A stretch of 64,000 nucleotides of DNA from Symsagittifera roscoffensis (GCF_963678635.1 NC_087067.1:30170401-30234400); one strand, 5' to 3'; numbered from the stretch's first letter, positions 10,001-21,194 are shown. Notes: a model not told the origin generated them from the letters alone. Numbers and translations: made by a program.

Positions 10001-13000
10001 GGAAATAAATAGCATCAGCAGGGAGGGAAAGAAGCACCAGAAAAGAAAAGAAGAAAAAGGAAGGAAAAGAAAAATGAGAGAGAAAAAAAACTGCTCAAGA
10101 TTAAATGTCTCGACTGACGATTATGGTGGAGTTTCCTCTCATGAGCCAACAGAGAGGCCTTGGAGCAGGCGCACTAAAGCAACACGCGCGTCCCGGGAAC
10201 AAGGAAATCTGGCGTCAGCGAGAATAGCGACTGCTTTGAGGGTTTTGATAGCCAAAGCGGACCTACTCCGAGCGGTTCGACTGCTTATGAGAAGAAAATG
10301 GTTCCTAATTCCTCGCATTTTTTCTTGTATTTCGAAAACTTACGGTCTTCAGCAACTTCAAGTGATGCCCCGGGAGTCTCCACCGCACGTGAAAAAGGAG
10401 ATAAATGCAGTGGAAAATAAATTGCAATAGCAAATAATTACCTATTTTTAGAAGCATATCTTCTTAAGTGGCAGGATTGGTTTTTATCAGTCAGCCTTCT
10501 TAATACTTTTTGATTTTTTCATTGTCTGTTGTAACACATTTAACACCTGTGTAAAGCAATTGTTTCTTCATCAGGTTCTAGTGTGATATCCTGTTAACAT
10601 TTAATCTAACACAAACATTTCTTATCCTAGAACTGTTTCATATCTTACTTGGAGACTTATTTCTGTAATGTTGAGATAGATATTCAGTTTTATGACAGCT
10701 TAATTTCAATTTAAATAACTGCTGTGTCAATTTGTTTGACTTATTGAATTACGAGCTTGGGTTTGGCTTTATTCTAGGGCTCATTATTGTTTGCCTAAAA
10801 TTCGTGGTCTATTTTCTATTGGATGGGTTGCCTCATACTAAGTTGCTTGCGATTAGCAATCGCTATCAAATCGAAACAAAGTTTTTGTCAAATTATCAGC
10901 TTCTATAACAGAATCAATGAATCATTTAACACTAAGCGCACTTGGCGTAAAGGTAACACCATGCCTAAGTCGACAAAGGCTTGGAGCTCAACTGTAGCCG
11001 GGACCTGTTTTTTTTCAAACTAGAAGTTTTACGCTTATAGGACTATCGTTTGTCTGTTTGCAGTTGTTCGCTTGTTCTTTTAGAGCGGTGGTTAATGTTT
11101 GTTCCCTTAGAGTTTTAAGGTTTTGCTAACATTTTGAAAGGCATTTCTTAAGACCCATATATGGAGATATTGAGTGACTAGGTTTTTACGGCAGTTTTTG
11201 CTCCTTTTTTGTTGAAAGTTTTTAAATTAGGAAATTATTTTTTTAGTCAAATTTTTCAATTAAAATTTCCTGTTTCGTTGGTTTATCTCCTTGTATTTTT
11301 TACTCATGCGATTATTACGCTAGGGAATAGGAAACGTTATCAAATCGAAACATACTTTTTTAATATTCACACATCCAGCAGAATCAATGAATCATAAATT
11401 GAAATCTGTTCTCTGGCAACCAACAGACACAATTTGAGCTTCTCATCTGCATTTTAAATACCCACTGTGTTCGCAATCGGTTTTAATGTTAGTTGTGAAT
11501 ATACCTACTTCGGTGTAGTGTAACTTCCTTTTTTCGTGTTGTTGATTCGGAATAATTTTTTGATGCGGCTTTTGGTCCATACCATGTGGACTAAGTGGCT
11601 CCACATTGCGTCGTTTGAAGAGCGAACCAATTTTTCGGCTTTGCTTATGAGTTTTCGGCTTTTTTATCACTTCGTTAATTTTGTTTCGATGCTAACTTAA
11701 CGTTCAATTAGTTAATTTGGCATAGATTTCTTTGTTCATGACAATCGAGACAAAGGTTTGAAAACATTTGTAGATATCGTTTTTTTCTACTTAACAGCTT
11801 TCGTCTAATTCTCTGACTGCTAGTTTTTCATGCTATGTTTGTTTTGGGTCGCAAATGGCGTGGGGCTAGGCTTCGCCTCTGTTTCAGAATCCATTTTAAT
11901 CCCTGACATTCGGCTGTTTTTCGGTTTCGATTTCGGACCAAAATTTTTGTTTTGTCTCTCCATTTTTATCTTAGTCATAAAAAGGCACGGATTTAACCCT
12001 GATCTCATAATTAAGGCCAAAATTGTTTCATCTGATTGAAAAAGTTTTGATTTAAGCATTTTTTCACAAGTAATTTTTTTGCCTAGTTTGAGTTGGTTGA
12101 ATGGGCTTTTCTGATTATAATGCGCTGGAGAATGGATCGGTAATACTCAAGAAATCTATAATGTAAAAAATTTTTAAAAAGTTTATTTTTAAAAGTCGAT
12201 GAGTTCAAATTCTTAAATAGGTGCTGATGAATTTTTTTCAATAAAAGTCTTAAAATTTGTGCAGGGTCAAATTTTGTTTTGCCATTTGACTTACGTTTTC
12301 TTTAAATGTTCAGCTCGTTTCTTTTGTGAAGAGCAAGGCAAATTCCACTATCTAAAGCAAAAGTGTAAAGTTCACAAAAAACGTGATCAACTTATAGTTT
12401 CGAAAGTAGAATTTGATTTTCATATTTTCCACCGGCATAAAAAAATTACCTAATGATCCAGTTTACTTAGATTGATCTAGAAACTCAAAGAGCTTTGAGG
12501 CATCTTTTTTCCTTAAAAATTCAAAAGTTGATATTTTTCGAAAAATAATTTGTTTTTTTTTTTGCTTACTTGCGTTCCTTGTTTCTTTTTCAACTTTCTG
12601 TTGGCTATGTTTATTTTTTAATGCCTGAACATGGGCATTTTGCTCTTTTTCGCTTTGCTTTTGTGGTAAAAGGTGCAATTACTTTTAAAGTTTTTTTTCG
12701 CTCAGAATCTTTGTAGGCCTGGGCTGTCGTTTTTTTTTTGTGGGCTTAATGGGCGTCACACTAATATGTCGGCTTGAAAATTATCAATTTGCAATTTTTG
12801 TTGCCCATATAAATTAACGTTTAAAATTGCTTTTTACTATTGCAATTAGCAAGCGTTATCAAATCGGAATGTAGAGTATTACGTTTTTGTAAAATTTTAC
12901 GTTTTTTAAAATCAGATTTTTTTCGGCTTAACTGGTGTCTGCTCAAAGATTGTCGGCCTTGTTTACACTTTGTATGTTTGTTCAGCTGCTAATTTAAATT

Positions 13001-16000
13001 TCAAAAGCATTGCTTGGCATGTTTGCCTAGAATTCCAGTTGGAAAATAAAACAGCTTTTATGGAAATGTACGGTATGTTTTTTTACGCTTTGCAAAATTC
13101 TATCACTTTTTGCAAAAAAAAATTAGTTTTTTTTTTCTCAAAAACTCTTCTACCGAATTTTAAAATAGGGGTATTCAAAGAAAGACCGCCTACACGTTTG
13201 TGTGCCTGCATACTCCTGTGGTCTCTTTTTGCTTTACATTTTGTCTAAGTCTTCATAGAAGTCTGCAGGGGAAATATTTGACCGATTTTTTTAAATATAG
13301 TTTTTCTTTTTCTCATAAACTAATCTACCTAATCTGAGATTTTTTTTGTTTCTATTAATAGAGCGGATTTTGAAACCTCCCCTCCACAAACGATTGCGCC
13401 CAAACTTTTTAAAACAAAAATATGGCCCTCGGAATAGAAAAATTTTTGATTTTTTTGACCGAGTTTTAAAATTTTTAGACTTTTCGAATAAATTACCCTG
13501 CCAAACCTGGTTTTTCGGGTTCAATCGAAATAACAGGTTGGGTGAATCTCTTCTGCATAAGCGGTTACGCGCAAATCTTTAAAAACAAAAAGCTACGATT
13601 CTCGGAATTGTCAACTATCTGATTTGTTTCTGGACTTTTCTCGATAACTATCCTGCCAAATCTGATATTATAAGTTTAATCTGCACAATAGGTTGTTGGA
13701 AGCTTTCTTTTGTAATTTCCTACGCCCAGTTGGTTTTGAAAAAAGTTACAGTCGTTAAACAAGTGAAAGTTTTGAAACTTTGATCGTCTTTTGGAAGTTT
13801 TGTGACTTTTCTCGAACATTACCCTGCCAATTCTCTGGTTAAGTGTTCAATCGAGGAACTCGATTTTGGGAATCTTCTCCACTTTACAGGCCATGACCTG
13901 CTTTTCGCCGAAAATATTACTTTTTAGGATAGTTAAGTTTTTGAACTTTGACTCTTTTTTAGAAATTCTTGAAAACTACCCTATCAAATCTGAGATTAAA
14001 AGTTAAATCGAAATAAGAGGTTGTGCGACTTTTTCCTGCAGAAGCGGCTACTTTTTTGTTTTTTTAAAGAAAAATGTAATGATTTGGTAGATGTTCCAAA
14101 ATCTTAAACATTTTCACTCTTCTAACCAATTTTAGTAGAGAAACAACGAAGGTTTTGTGCAAACTCCAATTTTTGAAGATACGCATTTCGTCTCGCATTA
14201 GTAAAATAACTGGGCCCTAGGTGTTCTTCCTCGAGTTATATGAAAATTTTGGTCCAATTAGTTTTTCTCAACATTTTCATTTTTTTTCGACTTGATGTTT
14301 TTATGATTGTGTTGTATCCGCTTCATATGTGTCTTTCTTATTGTGTTCTCATCAAAATATTTTCCTTCGAATTAAAAAAAAGATTAATTTCCTTTTTTTG
14401 GTTGAAGAGCATCTCTCATTTTCTTTCGACTAACTTAATGCGCTTTATACTCTCCAACTGTCTCCGCTGAAGTTTATCCATAATAAAAGTATCCTCAAGT
14501 CAGGGGTGACGCTAAATAGACGATTAGGTATTGTTCTTGTTTCTGATCATCATATTTTGATGCAAACGATTAGATGTGGATAATACAATGAACATCATAC
14601 ATATTTTGGCTCTTTTTCCTTTCCCCCCCCCCCAACCTCAACTTCAATATATTAGTGTAACGAGTGCTTTTACGAGGTTGAGTATGAAGACCTAATATGT
14701 TTGTCGTGGCCTTATTAGTCTGTATGTAAATTTTCATAACAATCGGACAATGTGATCAACAAATTTGCATGTAAAAGTTTGCAGGTGGGGGGGGAAAGGA
14801 AAAAGAGCCCATATTTTATCTAGAATAGTAAATCAAAGCCCCAAATTCACATCTAAGTAATGAGTTTGATAATTTGTCACTGAAAAATATCTCGGGCTTA
14901 TTACGTTAGTCAATGAGTGGTACTGGTTGTTCAGAACTGAAGAATATATATGCTAGAGGTGGTTTTTAAATTTTTTAAAATCAGACCATTTTAAAACTAT
15001 TTGCTCCCACTAGAGATCGATTCCTTGATTTGAATGGCCAGCTTGGTGTGCAGACACACAGTAACCTGTCACAAGCCTGAACAAACTGCTCGATTATAGT
15101 GACAAGTGGCGAATTATCCCGCATTGCAAAATCGTTCCAAATTGAATTGAGGCAGCTAATTTGGGCTTATTAATTCCATACACGACTCAAATTTTAACAC
15201 TTAAAATTTGATGTCAGCCTTTTCTTCATAGTTTTGCCAATATTTTTTAACCAAAAAAACTATTCGAGACCAAAGGGCAGTCGGAAAATTAAGGGCTTTG
15301 CCCTGATACGGGCAGTCGTGTTTTACTCTGTTTAGAGATGTATAAAATGACTTTTAAGTTGGTATTTTTAAAAAGCTATGCTAGTCCTTGATATTAAGCC
15401 GCGCAGTTTATGGAAGAGATTCCTTTTAATTAAATTGAATTAAATTATATATTTTTTTCAAATATTACAAAACTTGCTGCATCAAACCGTATTTTTTTAA
15501 AATATAAGGATTTTGTTCATTATTTGAGCTCACTTTCAGAGGCAGTGAGATTGTTAGGGATTGCCTATTGTAAGATGATTTCTGGAGCTTGGGAAATCTT
15601 TGCATTCCCAGGACTGTACGGACTGTACTATTGGTATATTACAATAGGTAGCAGATTCAAGTTAAATAGATGGATCGCTCTTTGTTATACTTCGAACAGT
15701 ATTAAGAGTAGTGAACGTACTATTTTATAGGTCGCGATGTTTTTTTGTTTATTTTTTCAGGAAAAGTCTTAACATTTTAGCAGTTGACTTCTTATTGTTC
15801 CGAATTTCGATACGAAAGTAACGGAATATTTGTGCTCGGGGTGGGTTTTTTTTCTTCAGACAAATTTCGACTTTTTAAGTAGCCATTTTTGACGGAAATT
15901 TTTTATATCATTCGAAAGGTATTGTTGTCCTGAGCTCAAATTTGAGAAGATATTTTACCTGTGACATTTTTCGTAAAGTTACGGGGGTTTAAAGATTGCC

Positions 16001-18040
16001 ATTTTGGCCAATTTGGGACAATTAACGCGCGATATATTTCGCGCTATTAACGCGTAAGCGGAGAGTTAATCCCTCTTTGAAATCGTTCCAAATTGGTTGA
16101 AAGAAGCTCAAGTTCTCGAAGAACAAAATTGTTAAGGTCACGAAAAACTTGCTCGACTTCTAGTTTCGAAAATGGAAACTAATTATCATATTTCCCAGCG
16201 AAATAAAAGTTTTGCCTATTAATCCAGTCTTCTCAATTTTTGTTAATTTTAAGAAAAAAGTGTCCATCACAAATTGTTCTACAAATTCAAAGAGCTTTAG
16301 GGCCATCTCTGGTTTTCTTCGAAATTCAAAAGTTGAAGGTTCTTAGAAAAAAATAAGTCCGTTTTCTTGCGTTCATTACTCTTGTTTTATAATTTGTTTC
16401 AAAGCCAAATTTTTGACAAAATTGTAGTGTAAAGTTTGTAGTTATCTGGTAAAGTAATGTATTTATAAAAACTATATTAGCAGCATGTACAATTGATTGA
16501 AAATGAAACAACTATGTTATGGATAAGAGTTCTCAAATTAATACTTGCACTACTCAAATAGTTCTCAAAATTACCACCTATTGTTACATATCACTGATTA
16601 TAGTTTCCCTAATTCACTAAAGGCTTTGATTAAGGCTATTCAAGAATTCGATGTTAGTTCTAATTATCTCTATCTAATGCTAATGTGTTTAGTGGAACTA
16701 TGGGCAATCTTCTATCGATCATGGCCCATTGCTGGGGGAGGGGCTATGACATAATAGTGGGTGACAAGTCACACATCATCAAGTACGAACAGGGAGGAGC
16801 CAGTTGCATAGCAGGAGTGGTGATCAGAACTATCCATAATGCACCAGATGGTACTATTAGTCTGGACGAACTGGATCTGACGATAAATCCAGGCATTGAT
16901 CCACATAAGACCAAGACGAAGATGGTATGTCTGGAGAATACGCACAATATGTGTGGTGGTGTTGTACTGAGTCCAGAGTACTGCTGGAAGGTGCATAAAA
17001 TTATGAAAAGCCACGGAGAAGGTACACAGTTTTTATTTTTTTGTCATCAAATATCCGGGTTTTAATAAATCATTTTTCATTTTCGACCGATTTCATTTCA
17101 AATGAATTTCTCTTAACTGAATTAGCTTGTATGTTCTCAGCATGACAAAACGTTCTAAATTGATTTTACGGACTGACGCTACTATTGAACTGCTTTTTAG
17201 CGTGGACCTGAACTATCTTAGTTTTGTTGCAGATATTGCTCTTCATTTGGACGGCGCACGACTTCTAAACGCAGCAGTATCTTTGAGCGTGGATCCCAAA
17301 GAACTGACTGAACCATTCGATTCGGTCAATCTATGTCTCTCGAAAGGTCTAGGAGCTCCTGTGGGTTCTGTCATCTGTGGCTCACAACAATTCATAGATC
17401 GGGCTAGACGGCTCAGAAAGATGGTTGGAGGAGGATGGAGACAAGCGGGGGTTCTGGCATCATGTGGGTTGGTCGCTCTTGATGGATTTGAACAGAAACT
17501 GGGCGCGGATCATGAAAATGCGCTGCTGTTTGCATCTAAGATCAAGAGCGTGCCTGGTTAAGTAAATCTAATTTAAGATAATCAAAGCTTAATGCAGTAC
17601 AGTTTGCAGAAGAAAGAATGCTATTAAAACTAGCTTTGCTGTCGACAGCAGACTTCTTTTTGTAAAATCTGCCTGTTATATAAAAAAAAGCTACTCCTGT
17701 GTTGGTTTTTGAAAAATATCATTATCAAATGCTATTCGCAAATTTTTGGCAACAAATGAGTTAAGTAAAATTTGAGAGAACGATTTGCATTACAGGAATT
17801 GAGCTTGATCTGTCTTCTGTGCAGACAAACATGGTATACTTCACGGTGAAGTCGGACACAATCACTGCCCAGGGGCTGGTGGATCAATTAGCCAATAGGA
17901 AGCTAGGAGATGGCAGCTCGGTCAACGTGGGAGTTTTTGCAGTCGGTCCCTCAGTCATCAGAGCTGTCTTTCATCATCAAGTGTCATCCGACCAAGTGCT
18001 GAAAGCGGCTGATAAAATTTCTCACATCATGACAGTTTAA
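4027..18040 (+). CDS. L-threonine aldolase, five exons
   Basis: PLP-dependent fold-type I enzyme that cleaves L-threonine or L-allo-threonine to glycine and acetaldehyde. Exons: 4027-4061, 4403-4558, 16693-17021, 17233-17556, 17796-18040; they join in frame to 1089 nt (362 residues), a normal length for the family. Visible motifs are a split RSDTVT..PT near the N-terminus, [17 protein letters not shown], the GDKSHI block with the His that stacks on PLP (about residue 91), HLDGAR (178-183) and the PLP lysine in [11 protein letters not shown] (K211). Introns 2-4 have GT/AG ends; intron 1 appears to be GC-AG. An in-frame ATG 114 nt upstream (3913) would add a 38-residue leader. A polyadenylation signal lies at 18,084. 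Intron 2 is 12.1 kb and full of transposons. No stops or frameshifts in the exons, so the gene looks functional. Confidence 0.85.
4403..4558 (+). CDS. threonine aldolase exon 2
   Basis: Begins after CTCTCAAAG with [20 protein letters not shown], followed by [11 protein letters not shown], and ends at ACCAG before GTGCAT. The split Ser codon is completed in exon 3 at 16,693. Confidence 0.85.
4640..4706 (+). repeat. dispersed repeat next to LINE derivative
   Basis: The string ending GATAAACTTATTAAATAGAT also occurs at about 58,372-58,410, preceded in both by a TAGCCTAATT-like segment. It marks the left flank of the LINE derivative in intron 2. Confidence 0.4.
4723..5352 (+). pseudogene. SGNH/GDSL-hydrolase-like ORF of the LINE derivative
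   Basis: One frameshift near 4918 separates two frames. The first frame carries [12 protein letters not shown] (block I, GDS changed to ADS, with the catalytic Ser present); the second carries GGNGYLP (block III, with Asn kept), [11 protein letters not shown], and [11 protein letters not shown] (block V, with Asp and His of the DxxH motif). The order and spacing of blocks I, III and V fit the SGNH hydrolase fold. SGNH esterase domains are known in ORF1 of CR1-type LINEs. Here the ORF is broken and probably inactive. Stop at about 5350. Confidence 0.65.
5718..5746 (+). repeat. (CTA)n microsatellite, LINE 3' tail
   Basis: About nine CTA units with one irregularity. The 5' UTR of the next LINE starts immediately after it. 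Confidence 0.75.
5881..6641 (+). pseudogene. LINE ORF1 protein
   Basis: The first frame runs 5881-6504 (207 residues): a charged N-terminus, then [10 protein letters not shown] at about residue 115, which looks like the first strand of an RRM-type fold, and [20 protein letters not shown], typical of LINE ORF1 RNA-binding proteins. A single frameshift near 6500 moves the coding frame, and a basic tail rich in Lys/Glu continues to the stop at 6639-6641. Two overlapping ATGs at 6638 and 6641 overlap that stop, suggesting ORF2 was translated by reinitiation in the ancestor. Confidence 0.7.
6645..9490 (+). pseudogene. LINE ORF2: endonuclease and reverse transcriptase
   Basis: Apurinic-type endonuclease at the start: [19 protein letters not shown] and later INGDFN are its N, E and D motif blocks. 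The reverse transcriptase core is open at 8259-8975 with [13 protein letters not shown] (motif A), [14 protein letters not shown] (motif B) and FLYADDAK (motif C, YADD). A C-terminal frame (8909-9490) ends with a Cys-rich CDCTRNNC segment. At least five frameshifts or stops break the ORF, notably around 6852, 7148, 7590, 8030 and 8900. The A-B-C motif spacing and the short-repeat tail fit the Jockey/CR1 group; the exact clade needs a tree. Confidence 0.85.
9530..9552 (+). repeat. (ATT)n LINE 3' tail
   Basis: Microsatellite tail ending the LINE, built of ATT units with one G. Confidence 0.75.
9600..9925. repeat. dispersed ~320-bp repeat, family R1, copy 1
   Basis: Shares the ordered blocks TTTCTAGTTTCGAA, TTCCCAATGGAATAAAA, TGATCCAG, ATTCAAAGAGCTT and TTGCGTTCATTACTC with 12,290-12,620, 16,080-16,400 and 19,960-20,230. 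No coding potential. Confidence 0.6.
9999..10430 (+). other. 143-codon ORF, doubtful
   Basis: ATG-started ORF in the large intron with a very Lys/Arg-rich first 30 residues and a helix-like [20 protein letters not shown] at about 82-101. I do not recognise it and see no second copy or partner. It may be a chance ORF or the remains of an unknown element. Confidence 0.15.
10431..12289. other. intronic AT-rich sequence, no gene seen
   Basis: Part of threonine aldolase intron 2. It contains the motif CGTTATCAAATCGAAA (near 11,333; related strings at 10,858, 12,856 and 25,369), and nothing else I can name. Confidence 0.4.
12290..12620. repeat. dispersed repeat R1, copy 2
   Basis: Same block order as copy 1 (GTTTCGAAAGTAGAA, TGATCCAG, CTCAAAGAGCTTTG, TTGCGTTCCTT). 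Confidence 0.5.
12830..14230. repeat. higher-order repeat array H, copy 1
   Basis: Degenerate ~160-bp monomers, each with a CTGCCAA-type core, at about 13,498, 13,656, 13,821 and 13,979. The four monomers differ from each other but appear in the same order at 26,281, 26,449, 26,611 and 26,773. The left flank (CGGCTTAACTGGTGTC near 12,924) matches 25,592, and the right flank ends in CTGGGCCCTAG, the counterpart of the CTGGGCCTTAG at 27,648. This is a duplicated block, not one gene. Confidence 0.65.
14231..14599. other. intronic sequence, no gene seen
   Basis: AT-rich, with chance ORFs of hydrophobic composition only. Confidence 0.35.
14608..14809. mobile_element. hAT-like MITE, 202 bp
   Basis: Terminal inverted repeats of about 24 bp: GGCTCTTTTTCC then TTTC and a run of C on the left, with its reverse complement at 14,786-14,809. 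The element is flanked by a perfect 8-bp direct repeat CATATTTT at 14,600-14,607 and 14,810-14,817. An 8-bp target duplication is the hallmark of hAT transposons. Too short to encode a transposase. Confidence 0.8.
14818..15794. other. intronic sequence, no gene seen
   Basis: AT-rich part of intron 2 without recognisable genes or repeats, apart from a TTTTTTCAGGAAAAGTCTT string near 15,755 that also occurs near 4640. Confidence 0.35.
15795..16079. repeat. dispersed ~285-bp repeat, family R2, copy 1
   Basis: Starts TTTCGATACGAAAGTAACGG (a short palindrome around GATAC) and continues GAATATTTGTGCTCGGGGTGG. Homologous to 38,945-39,640 (interrupted by a MITE) and 41,325-41,600. This copy serves as the empty site for the MITE at 39.2 kb. 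Confidence 0.7.
16080..16400. repeat. dispersed repeat R1, copy 3
   Basis: Directly follows R2 and has the same R1 block order (TTCTAGTTTCGAAAATGG, TTAATCCAG, ATTCAAAGAGCTTTAG, TTGCGTTCATTACTC). Confidence 0.6.
16693..17021 (+). CDS. threonine aldolase exon 3
   Basis: Follows the acceptor GTGTTTAG. Encodes [37 protein letters not shown] and [13 protein letters not shown], all family signatures, and ends before GTACAC. Confidence 0.9.
17233..17556 (+). CDS. threonine aldolase exon 4
   Basis: Follows TTGTTGCAG. Carries [13 protein letters not shown], the PLP-lysine block [17 protein letters not shown] and [15 protein letters not shown]. Donor GTTAAG at 17,557. Confidence 0.9.
17796..18040 (+). 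CDS. threonine aldolase exon 5
   Basis: Follows ATTACAG. Encodes the small C-terminal domain ([30 protein letters not shown]) and the stop codon. Confidence 0.9.
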
Positions 18041-18083
18041 AGTGATTTACTTAGTCAATTATTTTTTAATAAGATTGAATTGG

Positions 18084-18089
18084 AATAAA
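18084..18089 (+). terminator. polyadenylation signal of threonine aldolase
   Basis: AATAAA 43 nt past the stop, followed by a T-rich run. Confidence 0.65.
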
Positions 18090-18620
18090 TGACATGTTTT
18101 TTTTTTCTAATAGCTAATCTTGAATTACCAAATTTGTATTACCGATTAATTGATCCTTGAGTCAGAATTGAGAGTTTTAGAGAAAATTGCGAGATAAACA
18201 TCTCTGATACAAAAATTGTGACAGAGTGGTGTAATGCGATATGATAGTTTTTAAGGAACTTATTTATATACAATGCTATGTTTCTAATGTATCGCAAGTG
18301 GTCCGAGTGAATAACTTTGCGACGCTCATGATTTCGAATCTCAGATAATGTTTAAAAAAATTAATAGCAGATTATGCTAAAAAATTGAATAGCAGCTTCT
18401 ATGTTTTTTTAATCATGTTATATCTATTATATATTTAAATGCGGGCTTCACTATCTCGCCATGTTTAAGCTTTTTCAACGTATTATGTTTGCATTTTTAA
18501 GCTATATCGTATAATGCAATGGTTAAGCATTTTTTTTCGATTTTCCAATTTGATTTTAGTGGTTATTTTACCGAGTTTAAGTTAGGCAGCCCAATATCGA
18601 ATTAGGAGTTGCGAATTTGG
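18090..18620. other. intergenic, no gene seen
   Basis: AT-rich spacer downstream of threonine aldolase. Confidence 0.4.
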
Positions 18621-18639
18621 CCTCCAATTTTGAATGCCC

Positions 18640-19295
18640 GAATCATTTTAGTTAACGAGATAAGACGATTTTTGAGATTGTTTCAAAAATTTTCAGAAAT
18701 TTCAAATAACAAAATAATTTACAAAACTTGAAGTTCCCAACCCTTTAGTTGGGAGCTGTTGGAGTACTCTAAGGAGTTAAAAATCTTGCCTCCAAATATG
18801 ATTGTTCAAATCCTTGTAGTTTTCGAGATATGACGTTTTTTGTGATTTTTTCAAAAAATTTTCCGAAAACTTATATTAATTTTTTTTTTCGCAAAATCTG
18901 AAATTCCCAACCCTGTAGTTGGGTCCTGTCAGAGTAATCTCAAAGATTGCGAATCTTGCCTCCAAATAGGATTGCTCAATTCTTTGTAGTTTTCGAGATA
19001 TGACGTTTTTTGTGATTTTTTCAAAAATTATTCTGAAAACTTAAATTTTTGTTAGTTTTTAAAAATCTGAAATTCCCAACCCTGTAGTTAGGTCCTGTCG
19101 GAGTACTCTCAAACATTGCGAATCTTGCCTCCAAGTATGACTGCTCAATTCTTTGTAGTTTTCGAGATATGACGTTTTTTGCGATATTTTCAAAATTTTT
19201 CAGAAAACTTGAATTATTTTTTTTCTTTAAAAATATGAAATTCCCAACCCTGTAGTTAGGTCCTGTCAGAGTACTCTCAAGGATTGCAAATCTTT
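18640..19295. repeat. four-unit tandem repeat, ~170-bp period
   Basis: The block TTCCCAACCCTGTAGTTGGG, or a close variant, recurs near 18,736, 18,907, 19,075 and 19,243 (spacings about 168-171 bp), each followed by CTTGCCTCCAAATA and AGTTTTCGAGATATGACG. The units diverge in the T-rich part. Confidence 0.8.
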
Positions 19296-21190
19296 TATTT
19301 TTTAATTGTGTTCCAGTGGATTCAGGGGATTCGACCCCCTGCCGAACCAAACGGTCCCCCTTTAAACTATTTTAAGATCTCCATTTTTGGTTGACGGATC
19401 CTAAATTTTTTCTAAAGGCGCCTTCGGCGCATGCATTTTTTAAACTAAATTTGAGAAGCGCGCTGAAAAAACGCAATTCTTTGGTTAATTGTGTTTCAGT
19501 TTGGATGGGTCGTCAAAACTTTTGAGTTTTATGAAATTTTTATGACAACATTTGTTTTCGGCTCAACGGGTTTCGACCCAAAGTTTGTCGCCTTTGTTGC
19601 TGCTCGGTAAATGAATTCCATTTTAAAGGGCTGTTTATGAACTTCATAAAATTGAAATATGAAGTTTTTGTAGCTGTAGTTTAGCAACTTTTGTCAAGTT
19701 ATTTTTTTAAGTAATTTTTTTCCAACATAATTCGGAATTTTTTTGAGTCTTTTTCATTCACTATTTTGTAGCTGGTAAATGGTGTGTTTTTTAATCATAT
19801 CGTATTAGCTGTTTAAAAGTTAAAGAGCTGATTACCACTTATTGGTTTTTTTGTTTGGTTTTTTTTCAGGAAAATCTCTTTAAATTTTATTCACGCTCAT
19901 ATCTGATTTTTTGCGGTTTGATTTTTGATTTCTTTTTCCATTTCTTTTCATTCTCTTTGTTGAATGAAAGCAACTCCACTCGATTAGCAAAAGTTAGAAA
20001 GTCACGAAGATGTGAATAATTTCTAGTTTGAAAGGGACTCGTAGCTTTCTGAATTTTCAGCGGAATAAAAAACCCTTTTGATAGTTTTCTCGAAATGGGA
20101 TAACTTTAGGAATATAGTGACAATCAGAAACAGTGTTCTTCAAAAAGCTACAACGTGATGTATGTTTTTTTTCGAATTAAATGTTCATAAAGTTTTAATC
20201 AACTTGTTTCCGGTTTGAGATCTAAGATTTTAGTCTGGCTTCGGCTTTTTTCTGTGAAACTTGTTGCCCCTAGTTTTCCTACAATAGTCTGGTAAAATTG
20301 TTGTGTTTATGCATGTTTGTGCTGCGGGGAATATCACCAGTTGGGTTTGTTTTCAAGCACAAATCTTTAGTGGTAACTTTCGGCTCAACAGAAGTCTGCC
20401 TAGTTACCGCTGAGTAAGTTTTGTCTCAAAGCTAATTTAGCGCTGGGCTTAATGTTTTTGTATCTGCTTGCTTCAAATTCTATGTGTGATGTATCGCAAA
20501 GGTTACAAGGCTCCGCTTCGCCTCTGTGAAAGATGGTCCTTGCTCTTCGCTGAAGTTTTTTTTTCCAGTTAATTATTTGTTTATTCATTTGGTACGAGCT
20601 TTTTAATTACATCCGTGCTTTTCCAGAAAAAAAACGGGATTTGTTCTGAAAATAGTAACTGATCAGTGGAGATGATTTTTGAAATGGTTTCTTTGTATAT
20701 TGTGACAGAGCTTATTTCCCTTTGAGTAAATTTTGATTGCAGTTGTTAATTTTAAAAATCAAAGGAATTTAGAAGGTGTTTTTGTTCCGACCGCTTCACC
20801 TGACAACCTCAACGACAGGTTGAAGTGTGGTATCATATTAAAACCATTTCAGCCGTAATTCGGATTTGGAAAAAGTTGTGAAAAAATTCCTTTTTCAGAC
20901 TGAATAGCAAAACAGTTGTGAGTGACACGTTGATAGTTTAAGCTTTCAATCAATCGCCCCTTACTAAAATCGCCTATTCTGAAAGAAAGAACAATTTGCG
21001 TAGAGTTTTACCTTAATGTTTTCCCTTTTTTTGAATTTTTTTTTATTTGAATGGCTGCGGTCGCCTATAACTACTTGAAATGCAATGCGCAGCAGTCGGC
21101 AATACTTGCTTTTATTGATAGTTATTCTTTCTTTGTATTGCAAGTTTGGTGAAACTTCTTTGTACTAAGTAGTCTACCTCAAAATCCATT
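19296..21190. other. intergenic repeats and SMARCC upstream region
   Basis: No gene seen. Contains R1 copy 4 (about 19,960-20,230) and the CCGCTTCGCCTCTG motif (20,514), a string related to those near 3,195, 11,866, 27,778 and 29,664. Three TTTCAG acceptor-like strings occur near 20,853, 20,900 and 21,194. Confidence 0.4.
19960..20230. repeat. dispersed repeat R1, copy 4
   Basis: Most diverged copy: TTTCTAGTTTGAAAGGG, TTTTCAGCGGAATAAAA, GACAATCAGAAAC. Confidence 0.4.
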
Positions 21191-21194
21191 TCAG
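21191..21194 (+). promoter_or_regulatory. splice acceptor before SMARCC start
   Basis: CATTTCAG ends at 21,194, with the ATG at 21,204. It could be the 3' end of a 5' UTR intron or a spliced-leader acceptor. No donor was identified. Confidence 0.4.

Noticed and set aside
10925-11000. tRNA-like string with similarity to 33.44 kb
   Set aside because: Only a dispersed repeat; no A and B box pair.
13346-13582. ORFs on both strands in the repeat array
   Set aside because: The monomer length is not a multiple of three and the other arrays do not keep the frame.
19319-19346. GGGGATTCGACCCC, like a tRNA T arm
   Set aside because: No A box at a proper distance and no acceptor stem.
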